Assembly: GCA_031432545.1 (NCBI GenBank)
Contig: JAVKGX010000015.1
Coordinates: 1 to 34,839, forward strand
Length of the DNA stretch: 34,839 nucleotides
Direction: 5' to 3'
Source: Armatimonadota bacterium
GTDB lineage: Bacteria > Sysuimicrobiota > Sysuimicrobiia > Sysuimicrobiales > Sysuimicrobiaceae
Below, in pieces: positions 8,194 to 16,589 of this stretch. The notes under the pieces are model-generated. The model did no database searches, was not told the origin of the DNA, and saw only the letters and a list, made by a program, of their open reading frames with translations. The position numbers were made by a program, and so were the translations under genes. How positions within the stretch are numbered: the first letter of the stretch is position 1; each line of letters starts with the position of its first letter.

Positions 8194-9087
8194 ATGAGGA
8201 CGGCGAATACCGGATCCGAGGAAATCGGAGACGAGGTTCCGATGTACAAGACGAGCAACCGCTCTCGGTCCAATCCCTACGGCGTCCGGGCGGTGGAGCG
8301 AGCAATCGCCATCCTCCGGGCGTTTTCACCCGGTTCCCCGGAACTAGGGGTCACAGAACTGGCGCGCGCACTAGGTCTTCACAAGAGCACGGTGCACCGA
8401 CTGCTGGCAACGCTGGAGCGGGGGGGCTTTCTCGTGCAGAACACCACCACGGGTCGGTACCGCCTGGGGTTGCCGCTCTTGGAACTGGGGAACCTGGTCG
8501 TCGCCAACATGGAACTGCGGCAGGTGGCTCGTCCGTGCTTGGAAGCCACCCACCGTGCTTGCGGGGAGACGGTTCACTTGGCCATTCTCGATGAGGGCGA
8601 AGTGGTCTATGTGGATAAGATCGAAACCACTCGGCCGGTGCGCATGTACTCCCAGGTCGGTCGGCGCGCCCCTGCACACTGTACCGGCTTGGGCAAAGTC
8701 CTCTTGGCCTCGCTACCGGCCAGCGCTCTCGATCAAGTCATCCAGCGGCGCGGGCTGCGGGCCTATACTACACGCACGCTGACCTCGGCAGACGCTCTAC
8801 GCAACCACCTGGCGGTCGTCCGCAAGCGCGGCTACGCGGTGGACTGCGGTGAGCACGAGGAACTCGTACGTTGTGCTGCTGCTCCGGTCTTTGACCACAC
8901 CGGCCACGTGGTGGCAGCGGTGAGCATCGCCGCGGTGGGGGTGGATGTGGACTCACCCCGCTTCAAGGAGTACATCACCCTAATCCGCAGATGCGCACGT
9001 TCCATCTCCGACGCGCTAGGTTATGGCCGCGCCACAGTCCTGACGGCGAGAGGCACGCATGCGGATCGGTTCGTTTCTGGCATCTGA
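8194..9087 (+). CDS. IclR-family transcriptional regulator
   Basis: A 297-residue protein. Residues from about 30 to 95 form the winged-helix domain (AVERAIAILRAFS... GLHKSTVHRLLATLERGGFLVQ). The rest is the IclR ligand-binding domain, with VYVDKIETTRPVRMYSQVGRRAPAHCTGLGKVLLA and RGYAVDCGEHEE. The ATG at 8194 has a strong AGGGAGGAG site. It is divergent from the importer and is the first gene of the catabolic operon, overlapping the next gene by 29 nt. It probably controls both units in response to a pathway keto acid. Confidence 0.93.
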   Translation: MRTANTGSEEIGDEVPMYKTSNRSRSNPYGVRAVERAIAILRAFSPGSPELGVTELARALGLHKSTVHRLLATLERGGFLVQNTTTGRYRLGLPLLELGNLVVANMELRQVARPCLEATHRACGETVHLAILDEGEVVYVDKIETTRPVRMYSQVGRRAPAHCTGLGKVLLASLPASALDQVIQRRGLRAYTTRTLTSADALRNHLAVVRKRGYAVDCGEHEELVRCAAAPVFDHTGHVVAAVSIAAVGVDVDSPRFKEYITLIRRCARSISDALGYGRATVLTARGTHADRFVSGI

Positions 9088-9943
9088 AGGCCCCAGTTGG
9101 GGATTGGTCGAAGACGAACGAATCATTGACGCCCCCCGACTCTTGGCGGCTGCCGGCTACGCCCCAACCACAGATGTCCGCACATTCCTCGCAGGTGGTG
9201 GGACCGCGGAACAACTGGCGCTGGCCGTCCGCCGCGGGATCCCCAAGAACGCGGTGTATCCCCGCTCCGCGGTGCGTCTCCGTGCCCCCCTACCCAACCC
9301 ATCCAAGATTGTGTGCATCGGGCTGAACTTTGAGGACTACCGCCAGCTTTTGGGACTGGAGTACCTGCCTGTGCCACAGCTCTTTCTCAAAGCACCGTCA
9401 GCAGTGGTGGGACCAGACGATCCAGTAGAGATCCCAGAGGGTTACGGCACGGTGTTTCACGAGTTCGAAGTCGGCGCGGTTATCGGCCGTCGGACGAAGG
9501 GGGCAACCGCCGCCCAAGCGGAAGAGGCGATCTTCGGCTACACCATCTTCAATGATCTGGTCCTGCACGACATTGAACTGCTGAGCCGTGAGTACCAGCA
9601 GTGGGCCAAGAACTGTGACACGTTTGCCCCAATGGGGCCGTGGATTACGACGGCCGAGGAGTTCCCTGTCCACGGCGCCCGTATGGTCCGACGTCGCAAC
9701 GGCCGGGTGGAGGCCGAGTCCAGCACGAAGCGAATGCGCCGGCAGTTTCCCGAGTTGATCAGATTTGTCTCGACCTTCATGACCCTGGAGCCGGGCGATC
9801 TAGTGACGTCGGCTTCGCCGCCCGCCGGGCCCTTCGCTCCCGGGGATGTTATCGAGGTGGAAGTAGAGGGGATCGGCGTCCTGCGCAATCCCGTAGTATC
9901 GGGGTGCGTGGATCGACAGTACGCTCAAGCCCTGGGCTTGTGA
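9059..9943 (+). CDS. Fumarylacetoacetate hydrolase (FAH) family protein
   Basis: A 294-residue FAH-family protein; members cleave or hydrate beta-diketo or keto acids using a divalent metal. Visible motifs are KIVCIGLNFEDY, FHEFEVGAVIGR (the ExE metal pair), YTIFNDLVLHD and WAKNCDTFAPMGPWI. The usual IxTGTPxG segment near the C-terminus reads VTSASPPAG here, a clear departure that may change the substrate pocket. The start lies inside the end of the IclR gene, behind a GAGAGG site. In oxidative L-rhamnose/L-fucose-type pathways an SDR dehydrogenase and an FAH hydrolase act in sequence on 2-keto-3-deoxy acids, and an SDR gene lies two genes downstream. Confidence 0.88.
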   Translation: MRIGSFLASEGPSWGLVEDERIIDAPRLLAAAGYAPTTDVRTFLAGGGTAEQLALAVRRGIPKNAVYPRSAVRLRAPLPNPSKIVCIGLNFEDYRQLLGLEYLPVPQLFLKAPSAVVGPDDPVEIPEGYGTVFHEFEVGAVIGRRTKGATAAQAEEAIFGYTIFNDLVLHDIELLSREYQQWAKNCDTFAPMGPWITTAEEFPVHGARMVRRRNGRVEAESSTKRMRRQFPELIRFVSTFMTLEPGDLVTSASPPAGPFAPGDVIEVEVEGIGVLRNPVVSGCVDRQYAQALGL

Positions 9944-9996
9944 GTGGGTGAGCCCCGCCATACCCGCCCAGGAAGCCGAACCGAGAGGACAGGGCC

Positions 9997-10941
9997 GTGC
10001 CTGATGTGGTTACCTTGGGCGAGACGATGTTGCGACTCTCTGCACCCCCTGGTGTGGCCTTGGAATCCGCTCCTTATTTGATGGTCCATGTGGCCGGCGC
10101 CGAATCCAACGTGGCGATCGCTCTGAGCCGGCTAAACACCAGCACAGGGTGGATCTCGCGGCTCGTGGACAACCCACTCGGTCGACGGATCCACAACGAA
10201 GTCCGCTCCCACGGCGTCGACGTCTCCCGGGTTCTCTGGACACGAGGGGAGAGGGTTGGCACTTACTTTGTGGAGCTCGGTCGCCCGCCGCGTTCGGGAC
10301 GCGTGATCTACGATCGCACCGGGTCGGCGATGACGACCATCGATCCTGAAGAGGTGGACTGGACGTACGTCCGCAGCGCGCGTGTCGTGCACCTCACCGG
10401 CATTACGCCCGGGCTGAGTCCTTCCTGTCTCGAGTTGGTGATGCGGGCCCTGCAGGAGGCCAGAGCCGGAGGGGCCATCGTCTCGTTCGACGTGAACTAC
10501 CGGACCCGGCTGTGGACCCCAGCCGACGCCGCAGCGATCCTCGCGCCTTTGGTGCGTCAGGTCGGGATCCTGATTTGCACGGCGGACGATGCCCGCCGCG
10601 TGTTTGAGATTGCCAGCGACGTGGCGGAGACGGCCCAGGCTCTACGAGACCGCTTCCAGGCAGACGTCACGGTGGTGACCAGCGGAGGTCGCTTTGCGGC
10701 TGCGGACGCCAGCCGGACCTATGAGCGTGAAGGTTATCTTGTGGATCCGCTGGACCGAATCGGTGCGGGAGACGCCTTCGCCGCCGGCTTCATCCATGGA
10801 TTCCTCACCGATGGGGTGGAGCAGGGCCTGACCGTCGGAGCCGCGCTGGCGGCACTGAAGCACACATTTTACGGCGATACGGCCTGGGTATCCGCAGAGG
10901 ACATCCAGACGCTCGTCACCGGAGAGGAGATGTGGCGGTAG
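9997..10941 (+). CDS. PfkB-family sugar kinase, 2-keto-3-deoxygluconate kinase-like
   Basis: A 314-residue ribokinase-fold enzyme. The N-terminal VAGAESNVAIALSRL (sugar-binding start), FDVNYRTRLW (typical of KDG kinases) and C-terminal DRIGAGDAFAAGF with the catalytic Asp are all present. ALKHTFYGD near the end is also characteristic of KDG kinases. It starts with GTG at 9997, preceded by GAGAGGACAGG. It would phosphorylate a 2-keto-3-deoxy sugar acid, giving a substrate for an aldolase; an HpcH/HpaI-type aldolase lies about 2.7 kb downstream on the other strand. The substrate is inferred. Confidence 0.88.
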   Translation: MPDVVTLGETMLRLSAPPGVALESAPYLMVHVAGAESNVAIALSRLNTSTGWISRLVDNPLGRRIHNEVRSHGVDVSRVLWTRGERVGTYFVELGRPPRSGRVIYDRTGSAMTTIDPEEVDWTYVRSARVVHLTGITPGLSPSCLELVMRALQEARAGGAIVSFDVNYRTRLWTPADAAAILAPLVRQVGILICTADDARRVFEIASDVAETAQALRDRFQADVTVVTSGGRFAAADASRTYEREGYLVDPLDRIGAGDAFAAGFIHGFLTDGVEQGLTVGAALAALKHTFYGDTAWVSAEDIQTLVTGEEMWR

Positions 10942-10950
10942 GAGGCCGCG

Positions 10951-11724
10951 ATGAGGGTCAAAGATCGGGTCGCGATTGTCACGGGTGGGGCGATGGGCAT
11001 CGGAAAAGGGATTGCCACAGTGCTCACGCGTGAAGGGGCCAAGGTGGCGATAGTCGATATTGACCAAGAGGAAGGGGAGCGCACGGTCGCCGCCTTAATG
11101 CGCGACGGAGCGCAGGCAATCTTTTTGCGTGCCGACGTCGCCGATGAAGAGCAGGTGGCCGCTATGGTGAAGGCTACGGTGGAACACTTCGGCTCGTTGG
11201 CCATCCTAGTGAACAACGCAGCGATCGGCATCTACACTCCGGTGCACGAGACCACACTGGAAGCGTGGGAACGCTGCTTACGGGTCAACCTCACAGGTCC
11301 TTTCCTCTGCGCCAAGTACGCCCTGCCCCATCTGCGCAACGCCGGACGAGGGGCCATTGTGAACATCGCCTCTGTGCACGCCTATCAGAACGTGGGTGGC
11401 ACCGCTCCGTACGCTGCCAGCAAGGGAGGTTTGGTCGCCCTGACCCGTGTCATGGCGATCGACTATGCGCGTGAGGGCATCCGGGTGAATACCGTTTGCC
11501 CCGGTTGGATCTACACACCGCTGATCGAGCGAATCTTCCGGGAGTCAGGCGACTTCGAGGGCATGAAGCGCGCCGTCACGCAGCGCCAGCTCCTGGGGCG
11601 CCTGGGGACACCCGAGGACATCGGATACGCCGTTCTCTACCTAGTAAGCGACGAGTCTGCCTTCGTCACGGGAACTTCGCTCTTTGTGGACGCCGGATTG
11701 ACGGCGCAGCTGGAAACATGGTAG
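10951..11724 (+). CDS. Short-chain dehydrogenase/reductase (SDR)
   Basis: A 257-residue classical SDR: cofactor motif TGGAMGIG near the N-terminus, NNA at about residue 88, catalytic Ser in NIASVHAY, and YAASK catalytic Tyr/Lys. Acidic residues at the end of the second strand (VDID) suggest NAD preference. It begins 9 bp after the kinase stop and overlaps the next gene. It probably oxidises a hydroxyl group of a sugar acid or keto acid in this pathway; the exact substrate cannot be read from sequence. Confidence 0.92.
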   Translation: MRVKDRVAIVTGGAMGIGKGIATVLTREGAKVAIVDIDQEEGERTVAALMRDGAQAIFLRADVADEEQVAAMVKATVEHFGSLAILVNNAAIGIYTPVHETTLEAWERCLRVNLTGPFLCAKYALPHLRNAGRGAIVNIASVHAYQNVGGTAPYAASKGGLVALTRVMAIDYAREGIRVNTVCPGWIYTPLIERIFRESGDFEGMKRAVTQRQLLGRLGTPEDIGYAVLYLVSDESAFVTGTSLFVDAGLTAQLETW

Positions 11725-12890
11725 GGAACACTGCTTTGCGGGCGCGCCTCTCCACAGCGCAAGCGGCACTGGCCGCGGAGGGCTTGGGAGCACTCATCTG
11801 CCAGCAGCCGGAGAACTTAGTGATGCTGGCGGGATATTGGCCAGTGATTGGCCGGTCGGCCCTGCTGCTGCCCGCCGACAGCGAGCCCGTGCTTCTGGCC
11901 CCGGAGATGGAACGCGACGCGTTGGCACGGACGTTCATCAACGACGTCCGAACCTTTCCCGTGTGGAAGCTGGGCGATCCTTCACCCGAGGAGAGCTTGG
12001 CTCGCGGGCTACGCGATGTCATCGCTGCCCGGGGACTGAGCGGTTTAACCGTCGGTGTAGAGCAGGACCCGGACGAGGATCTGACCCCGACGCAGAAGGT
12101 GCTGGAGCCCTGGTATCCTGCACTGCCGACGGAGCGCCTCCTTTCCAGTTTGGGTATCAAGCCGGTCGATGCTTCGGCGCTGCTGCGGCGCTTGCGGGCG
12201 CGAAAGACCGCAGCAGAACTGCAGCGGTTGCGCGTCGCCAGCGAGATCGCAGCATTTGGAATTCGCGCCTTCTACAAGGCCGTAGATGATGGGCGCAGTG
12301 AGGCTGCCATAGCGGCCGAGGTGGAGCATACCATCCTCACCCGGGGCGTGGGATACAAGGGGACGCTATATGCTCGAGGACAAGCCCTCGTCTTCTCGGG
12401 GGCGGAGCGTCTGTTCCGGGTCGGCTGGGGCTTTGCCCCCCCTACTGAGCGGCGGCTGGCCCGCGGAGACTTCGTTATGCTCGAACTCTCCACGGTTGCC
12501 GACGGCTACTACTCCGACCTGACGCGGATGGCCACCGTCGGGCCGCCTTCAGCGCGCCAGCTAGAGCTCCTGGAGGCGGTGCGGGCGGCGCAGCAGGCCG
12601 CTCTCTCCGCAATTCGTCCGGGGGTCACAGGACACGTTGTCGACCGAGCCGCGCGCGGCGTTCTGGATGCGCGAGGACTGGGAAGCTCTTTTCTTCACAT
12701 CACCGGGCATGGCCTGGGGTTTCGTTATCATGAGGCTGTGCCGTTGCTCGCACCGGGCGCCGACGACCCGCTGACTGAGGGAATGGTGACGAGTGTCGAA
12801 CCGGGGGTGTACGCTCCGGAGTTCGGCGGCGTACGCATCGAGGACAATGTGGTCGTCACTGCGACCGGGGCGGAGTTGCTCTCGTCCTGA
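11718..12890 (+). CDS. M24-fold (Xaa-Pro peptidase/creatinase-like) protein with altered metal ligand
   Basis: A 390-residue two-domain pita-bread protein. The C-terminal domain carries D267 (YYSDLTR), H331 (GHGLG), H338 (YHEAVP), E361 (EPGVY) and E375 (RIEDNV). The first metal Asp, normally in IDxG, is E256 in MLELS. Such ELS variants occur in M24 members that are not ordinary aminopeptidases (creatinase/ectoine-hydrolase-like amidases), so a C-N hydrolase role is as likely as peptidase. The ATG at 11718 overlaps the SDR stop by 7 nt. The frame extends upstream inside the SDR gene but that part is not homologous. Its place in a sugar-acid operon is unexplained. Confidence 0.87.
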   Translation: MVGNTALRARLSTAQAALAAEGLGALICQQPENLVMLAGYWPVIGRSALLLPADSEPVLLAPEMERDALARTFINDVRTFPVWKLGDPSPEESLARGLRDVIAARGLSGLTVGVEQDPDEDLTPTQKVLEPWYPALPTERLLSSLGIKPVDASALLRRLRARKTAAELQRLRVASEIAAFGIRAFYKAVDDGRSEAAIAAEVEHTILTRGVGYKGTLYARGQALVFSGAERLFRVGWGFAPPTERRLARGDFVMLELSTVADGYYSDLTRMATVGPPSARQLELLEAVRAAQQAALSAIRPGVTGHVVDRAARGVLDARGLGSSFLHITGHGLGFRYHEAVPLLAPGADDPLTEGMVTSVEPGVYAPEFGGVRIEDNVVVTATGAELLSS

Positions 12891-13328
12891 AGACCCCCTA
12901 TCTCGAGTAGCCCACTTCGAAACCTCTCTGCGTTGCCCTTCGCATCCGAGACCTCACTGCTTTGCACCCGACACGGGCCCTGGAGACCGACCCGACACCC
13001 CTGAGAGCACGGTGTGGATCTCCGGTGGGGGCACGGGACAACGGGGGTCTTCGAGAGGTGCCGCTGGAATGGCCCAAATGAAGTCCACCAGCCCTCGACT
13101 CCACCATCTGGAAGGGACGCCCAGGCACCCTCGAGACAGCGCGTGACCAGACATCCGGACGGTCTGTGGCCGGAGATGCCCGCTGTTCGAAAGTAGGGAA
13201 GTTCACGACAGAGGACCCGACCGCGGTGATTCCGGCACTTTGCATCCAGGAGGCGTACGGGGGCTAGCCTACTGTTTCGTCGGCACGCACGAACATGCGG
13301 CACGCCCTGCACACTTGGACGAGTGAAC
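12891..13328. other. Gene-poor stretch
   Basis: No frame here has a good start site or recognisable motifs. A minus-strand 66-codon frame (12954-13154) with Trp-Ala-Ile-Pro and Cys-Pro-Val-Pro segments could be a remnant, but I cannot name it. No clear terminator hairpin with a T tract is visible after the M24 gene. Confidence 0.4.
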
Positions 13329-13490
13329 CTAGGAATCCTCGGCCAGCGGCGGTGCGTCCTGCGGCTGCTCCCCATCCTGTTCGTCGGGCACTGGCTGTGT
13401 GGTCTCCGGCAGCCTCGGGTGCACCGTCACCGTGACTCGGCGGAACATCGGATGGTCTGGGTCGGGCTCCATGACTCGTGTCGGCACCAT
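13329..13490 (-). CDS. Small hypothetical acidic protein (53 aa)
   Basis: A 54-codon frame starting at ATG 13490, with GGAGGGG ending one base before the start, closer than usual. The product starts MVPTRVMEPDPDHPMFRRVT, has a short beta-like VTVTVHP run, and ends in an acidic Pro/Gln/Glu-rich tail (DEQDGEQPQDAPPLAEDS). A second ATG seven codons in would have better spacing. The codon third positions look like those of neighbouring genes. It lies 173 bp downstream of the aldolase on the same strand. No family recognised. Confidence 0.45.
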   Translation of the reverse strand: MVPTRVMEPDPDHPMFRRVTVTVHPRLPETTQPVPDEQDGEQPQDAPPLAEDS

Positions 13491-13663
13491 ACCCCTCCGC
13501 AGTTCGCAGTTGAGTTAGGGATCAGCTCCACGACGTTCATCGAAGATCCTGGTGTCGGATACCGGGCGTCAGCCGCCGGGCCCCGCTCTCGTAGACCGCT
13601 GGGCCCGCAAAGGAGGATCGCTGCAAACCGCCCGCCTGCCCCTGGCTCCGTCTGCCACGGGTT

Positions 13664-14458
13664 TCAGTCCCTGGGATCCGCCGGGACCCGACGCACAGCC
13701 TCCAAAGCTGCGGTTGCCGCGCCGGCAAGCAGGCGCGCGTCCGAACTCAAGGCCACGAACCGGAATCCCTGGGCGATCCGCCGCAGCGCGTCTTCGGGCC
13801 CGGTGCACATCACGCCGGCGGCCTTCCCATGCCTCCGGGCGGCCTCAAGGACGCGGTCCACCGCATCCCGGAAGCCCTGGAACTCGAGGTCCCGCCATCG
13901 GTTGAGGTTTGCTGAGAGGTCGTTGGGACCCACGAACAGGACGTCTACGCCCGGGACTGCGGCGATTTCCTCCACCTGTTCGACAGCCCGCACCGTCTCG
14001 ACCTGACAGACGACCAGGACTTCGCGATTCCACGCGGCGAAGTACTCCGGGAGGGTGGCGCCGTACCGGCTCGCGCGGCTCCCCGCCACGCCACGGATCC
14101 CCTCGGGCGGGTATTTGCACGCAGCCACGACGCGCTGCGCCTCTTCTGCACTGTCGACGAGGGGTACGACGACGCCGAGCGGCCCGCGGTCCAGCGCCCG
14201 CTTCAGCACCGCGGGATCTCCGGCTGGGACGCGCACCATGGGGACGACCGGTGTGCCGGCCATGGCGCGCAGCATGTCCTCCAGGGTTTCCCAGCCGACC
14301 GGGCCGTGCTCGAGATCTACCAAGAGCCAGTCCACCGGGAGCCCTGCGAGGATCTCCGCCACGGATGGGGCAGGCAAAGTAAGCCAGTAGCCGATGACCA
14401 CCTCTCCTTCCCTCAGGCGCTTTTTCACGCGGTTGTCGAGCGTGTAACGCTGCGTCAT
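13664..14458 (-). CDS. HpcH/HpaI-family aldolase/citrate lyase-like
   Basis: A 264-residue class II (metal-dependent) aldolase. Signature segments are WLLVDLEHGP (catalytic His), PMVRVPAGDP, KYPPEGIRGV, CQVETVRAVEQV (metal Glu) and LFVGPNDLSANL (metal Asp). The family cleaves 4-hydroxy-2-keto acids, often 2-keto-3-deoxy sugar acids, to pyruvate plus an aldehyde. The ATG at 14458 follows GGGAGGGTGGC. It faces the catabolic operon from the opposite strand, and its likely chemistry fits the kinase, SDR and FAH hydrolase upstream. Confidence 0.92.
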   Translation of the reverse strand: MTQRYTLDNRVKKRLREGEVVIGYWLTLPAPSVAEILAGLPVDWLLVDLEHGPVGWETLEDMLRAMAGTPVVPMVRVPAGDPAVLKRALDRGPLGVVVPLVDSAEEAQRVVAACKYPPEGIRGVAGSRASRYGATLPEYFAAWNREVLVVCQVETVRAVEQVEEIAAVPGVDVLFVGPNDLSANLNRWRDLEFQGFRDAVDRVLEAARRHGKAAGVMCTGPEDALRRIAQGFRFVALSSDARLLAGAATAALEAVRRVPADPRD

Positions 14459-14656
14459 GCCACCCTCCCCGCTCGCGGGTATGCCTTGCTATCCGTTTCG
14501 AAAGACCACTCCCCCGTTGAATTGGGTTGTGAAGGCCCCGGCGGCTGTCTCGACAAGGATGATAGGTTCACTTGGCCGCCGCCGCGATCCGATCCTCCGG
14601 CGGCCCCGCACCCCCCCGGGAGGATGACGTCCCGGCCGTGGCTAGAATTAGCCAGC

Positions 14657-15214
14657 ATGAACCGACTGTCGGCCCGGCGCTGGCTCCGCCTGAGCACCCT
14701 CGGGCTGTTGGTGCTGTCGCTGGGTCCCGCCCCGGTTCGCACGGCCTGCACGATGCCGCCACAGCCGGACGGGCTGGTCGCGGCCCGGGTGATGCGGATC
14801 GTGGACGGCGACACGGTGCGGGTCGCGCTGTATGGGGGTGGCAGCTGGCCGTTGAGATTGCTGGGGATCGACACGCCCGAGGTCTTCCAGAGCGAGAAAC
14901 TCGACCGTGATGCGCGCGACAGCGGACGGTCCAAAGAAGCGATCCAGGCCTTGGGTCGGCTGAGCTCCAGGTACACCCGCATGCACCTGGACGCCAAAGA
15001 CGTCGGCTTGGAGTTCGACGTTCAGCGGTGGGATCGCTTTGGCCGGCTGCTGGCGCACGTCTGGCTGTCGGATGGGAGGCTGTTCAACCTGCAGATCGTG
15101 CGCGACGGCTACGCACAGGTCCTGACCATCCCGCCCAACGTCAAGTACGCAGACCTGCTGCTCGCATGCCAGCAAGAAGCCCGCCGGCACAACCGCGGTC
15201 TATGGGGTCGCTGA
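14657..15214 (+). CDS. Secreted thermonuclease-like (SNase) protein
   Basis: A 185-residue protein with a signal peptide (basic MNRLSARRW start, hydrophobic LGLLVLSLGPAPVRTA) followed by one Staphylococcal-nuclease domain. Motifs RIVDGDTVRV, LRLLGIDTPE (Arg and Glu of the active site) and DRFGRLLAHVWL (second Arg) are intact, as is RRHNRGLW at the C-terminus. It should cut DNA or RNA outside the cytoplasm, with calcium. The frame is open upstream, but only the ATG at 14657 gives a signal peptide. The last 15 nt overlap the convergent MFS gene. Confidence 0.9.
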   Translation: MNRLSARRWLRLSTLGLLVLSLGPAPVRTACTMPPQPDGLVAARVMRIVDGDTVRVALYGGGSWPLRLLGIDTPEVFQSEKLDRDARDSGRSKEAIQALGRLSSRYTRMHLDAKDVGLEFDVQRWDRFGRLLAHVWLSDGRLFNLQIVRDGYAQVLTIPPNVKYADLLLACQQEARRHNRGLWGR

Positions 15215-16504
15215 CACCCCCTCTGCGGAGACCCGCAGGCTCCACCGCAGGGCCGCCAGCATGAACGCGGCGCCGGGCAGGAAGAATGCACGGAAACCCA
15301 GCAGATCCACAACCGCACCGTACAGCGGCGCCGACACCAACCCTGCCACCGCGATCGCCAGGTTCCAAAGCCCTGTGTAGGTGCCGGCCTGCTCGGGCGG
15401 AGTGAGGTTCACGAGCACGGGGTAGGAGTTGGTGATCACCAAAGCGTACGCGACGCCGCCCGCTGCGAACGCCAGGTAGTGCACGAGCGGGTAAGGGAAC
15501 GCCACGAGCAGCGCAAACGCTGCCAGCACGCCTCCCAGTCCCCAGCGTACGGCGCGCAGTCGTCCGGTCCGATCCCCCAGGTACCCGGCAGGCACGGCGG
15601 CCGCGATGAACGGCAATACGAAGACGCCGAGCATCATCGTCGCCGAAGGGGCGTCCAGACCGAGGTGGTGTACGCCGTAACGCGTGAACATGTTCTGCAC
15701 GCCGTTGATCGCCGCGACCCACGCCGTGCATGCCAGCAGCAGGTAGTACACGCTGCGGTTCGGGCCACGCAGCACCACGCGCAGGGTGGGCCCGATCTGC
15801 CCTGCAACGACGCCCTCCCCGATGGGTGCGGGCGGGCCCGCAGTCCCCTCGCCGAGAGATCCCCCACGGGCGTCTTCCGCGTACAGCAACGACATCCTCC
15901 GCTCGCGCACCACGAGGAAGATCACCAACAATGCGGCCACGAGCACGACGCCCGCGGCGTCGAACGGGAGAGTCGGCGACCTCCCATAGAGGGGAGACAG
16001 AGCGAAGAGGGCGGTCAGTGTGCCCAAGCCGGCCATCAGGCTGAGGATACCGTTTGCGCGGCCGCGGAAGCGCCTCGGCGTCACGTCCGGCATCAGGGCC
16101 ATGCTCGGACTCGTGAAGGAGAACATCGCGACGTTCATCAGGAGCGTGACCGCCAGCAGCGGGACCAGACCGTCCACGCGTGGGATCCATGCGAACAGCA
16201 CGGCGGTGAGCGGCGCGCCGACGAGCAAAAAGGGCAGACGCCGCCCGATCCGGGTGTCGATGCGGTCGCTGAGCGCGCCGGAGTACGGCTGCACCGTGAC
16301 CGAGGCGATGTTGTCGAGGATCATCACGAGCCCGATCAGGGTGTTGCTGGTGAGGAACCGACCGTACAGCAGCGGCAGGTAGGCGTCGTACAGGCCTCGC
16401 ACGGCCTGCACGCCGAAGTAGCCGAGGCCGATCGCGGCCGTCACGCCCACGCGAAAGCGTGTAGCGTCCGGGGTCGCCGAACGAACCGCTCTGTCCGGTG
16501 TCAC
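15200..16504 (-). CDS. MFS transporter (SLC45/GPH-like)
   Basis: A 434-residue membrane protein with about 12 hydrophobic segments and a central hydrophilic loop rich in Gly/Glu (around residues 205-240). The first cytoplasmic loop has DRIDTRIGRRLPFLLVG, and ALMPDVTPRRFRGRANGILS is like sugar:cation symporters of the SLC45 or GPH types. It starts with GTG at 16504 and lacks a clear ribosome binding site. It is convergent with the nuclease gene. Substrate unknown; sugar is a reasonable guess. Confidence 0.85.
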   Translation of the reverse strand: MTPDRAVRSATPDATRFRVGVTAAIGLGYFGVQAVRGLYDAYLPLLYGRFLTSNTLIGLVMILDNIASVTVQPYSGALSDRIDTRIGRRLPFLLVGAPLTAVLFAWIPRVDGLVPLLAVTLLMNVAMFSFTSPSMALMPDVTPRRFRGRANGILSLMAGLGTLTALFALSPLYGRSPTLPFDAAGVVLVAALLVIFLVVRERRMSLLYAEDARGGSLGEGTAGPPAPIGEGVVAGQIGPTLRVVLRGPNRSVYYLLLACTAWVAAINGVQNMFTRYGVHHLGLDAPSATMMLGVFVLPFIAAAVPAGYLGDRTGRLRAVRWGLGGVLAAFALLVAFPYPLVHYLAFAAGGVAYALVITNSYPVLVNLTPPEQAGTYTGLWNLAIAVAGLVSAPLYGAVVDLLGFRAFFLPGAAFMLAALRWSLRVSAEGVSATP

Positions 16505-16589
16505 GAGTGCAGACAGACTTCCGGTGCGCCGATGATCGGTCAGGGTTCGGGCCGGCGCTCGAATTCCCTCCCCGCTGGCCTAATCCGGA

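Noticed and set aside
2115-12890. Transporter/catabolic cluster as an island integrated at tRNA-Gly
   Set aside because: I found no integrase gene and no repeat of the tRNA-Gly 3' end on the far side, although third-position base use looks less GC-biased than in neighbours.
12954-13154. 66-codon minus-strand frame in the gap after the M24 gene
   Set aside because: Looks somewhat protein-like (VDFIWAIPAAP) but has no start signal and no family I can name; possibly a remnant.
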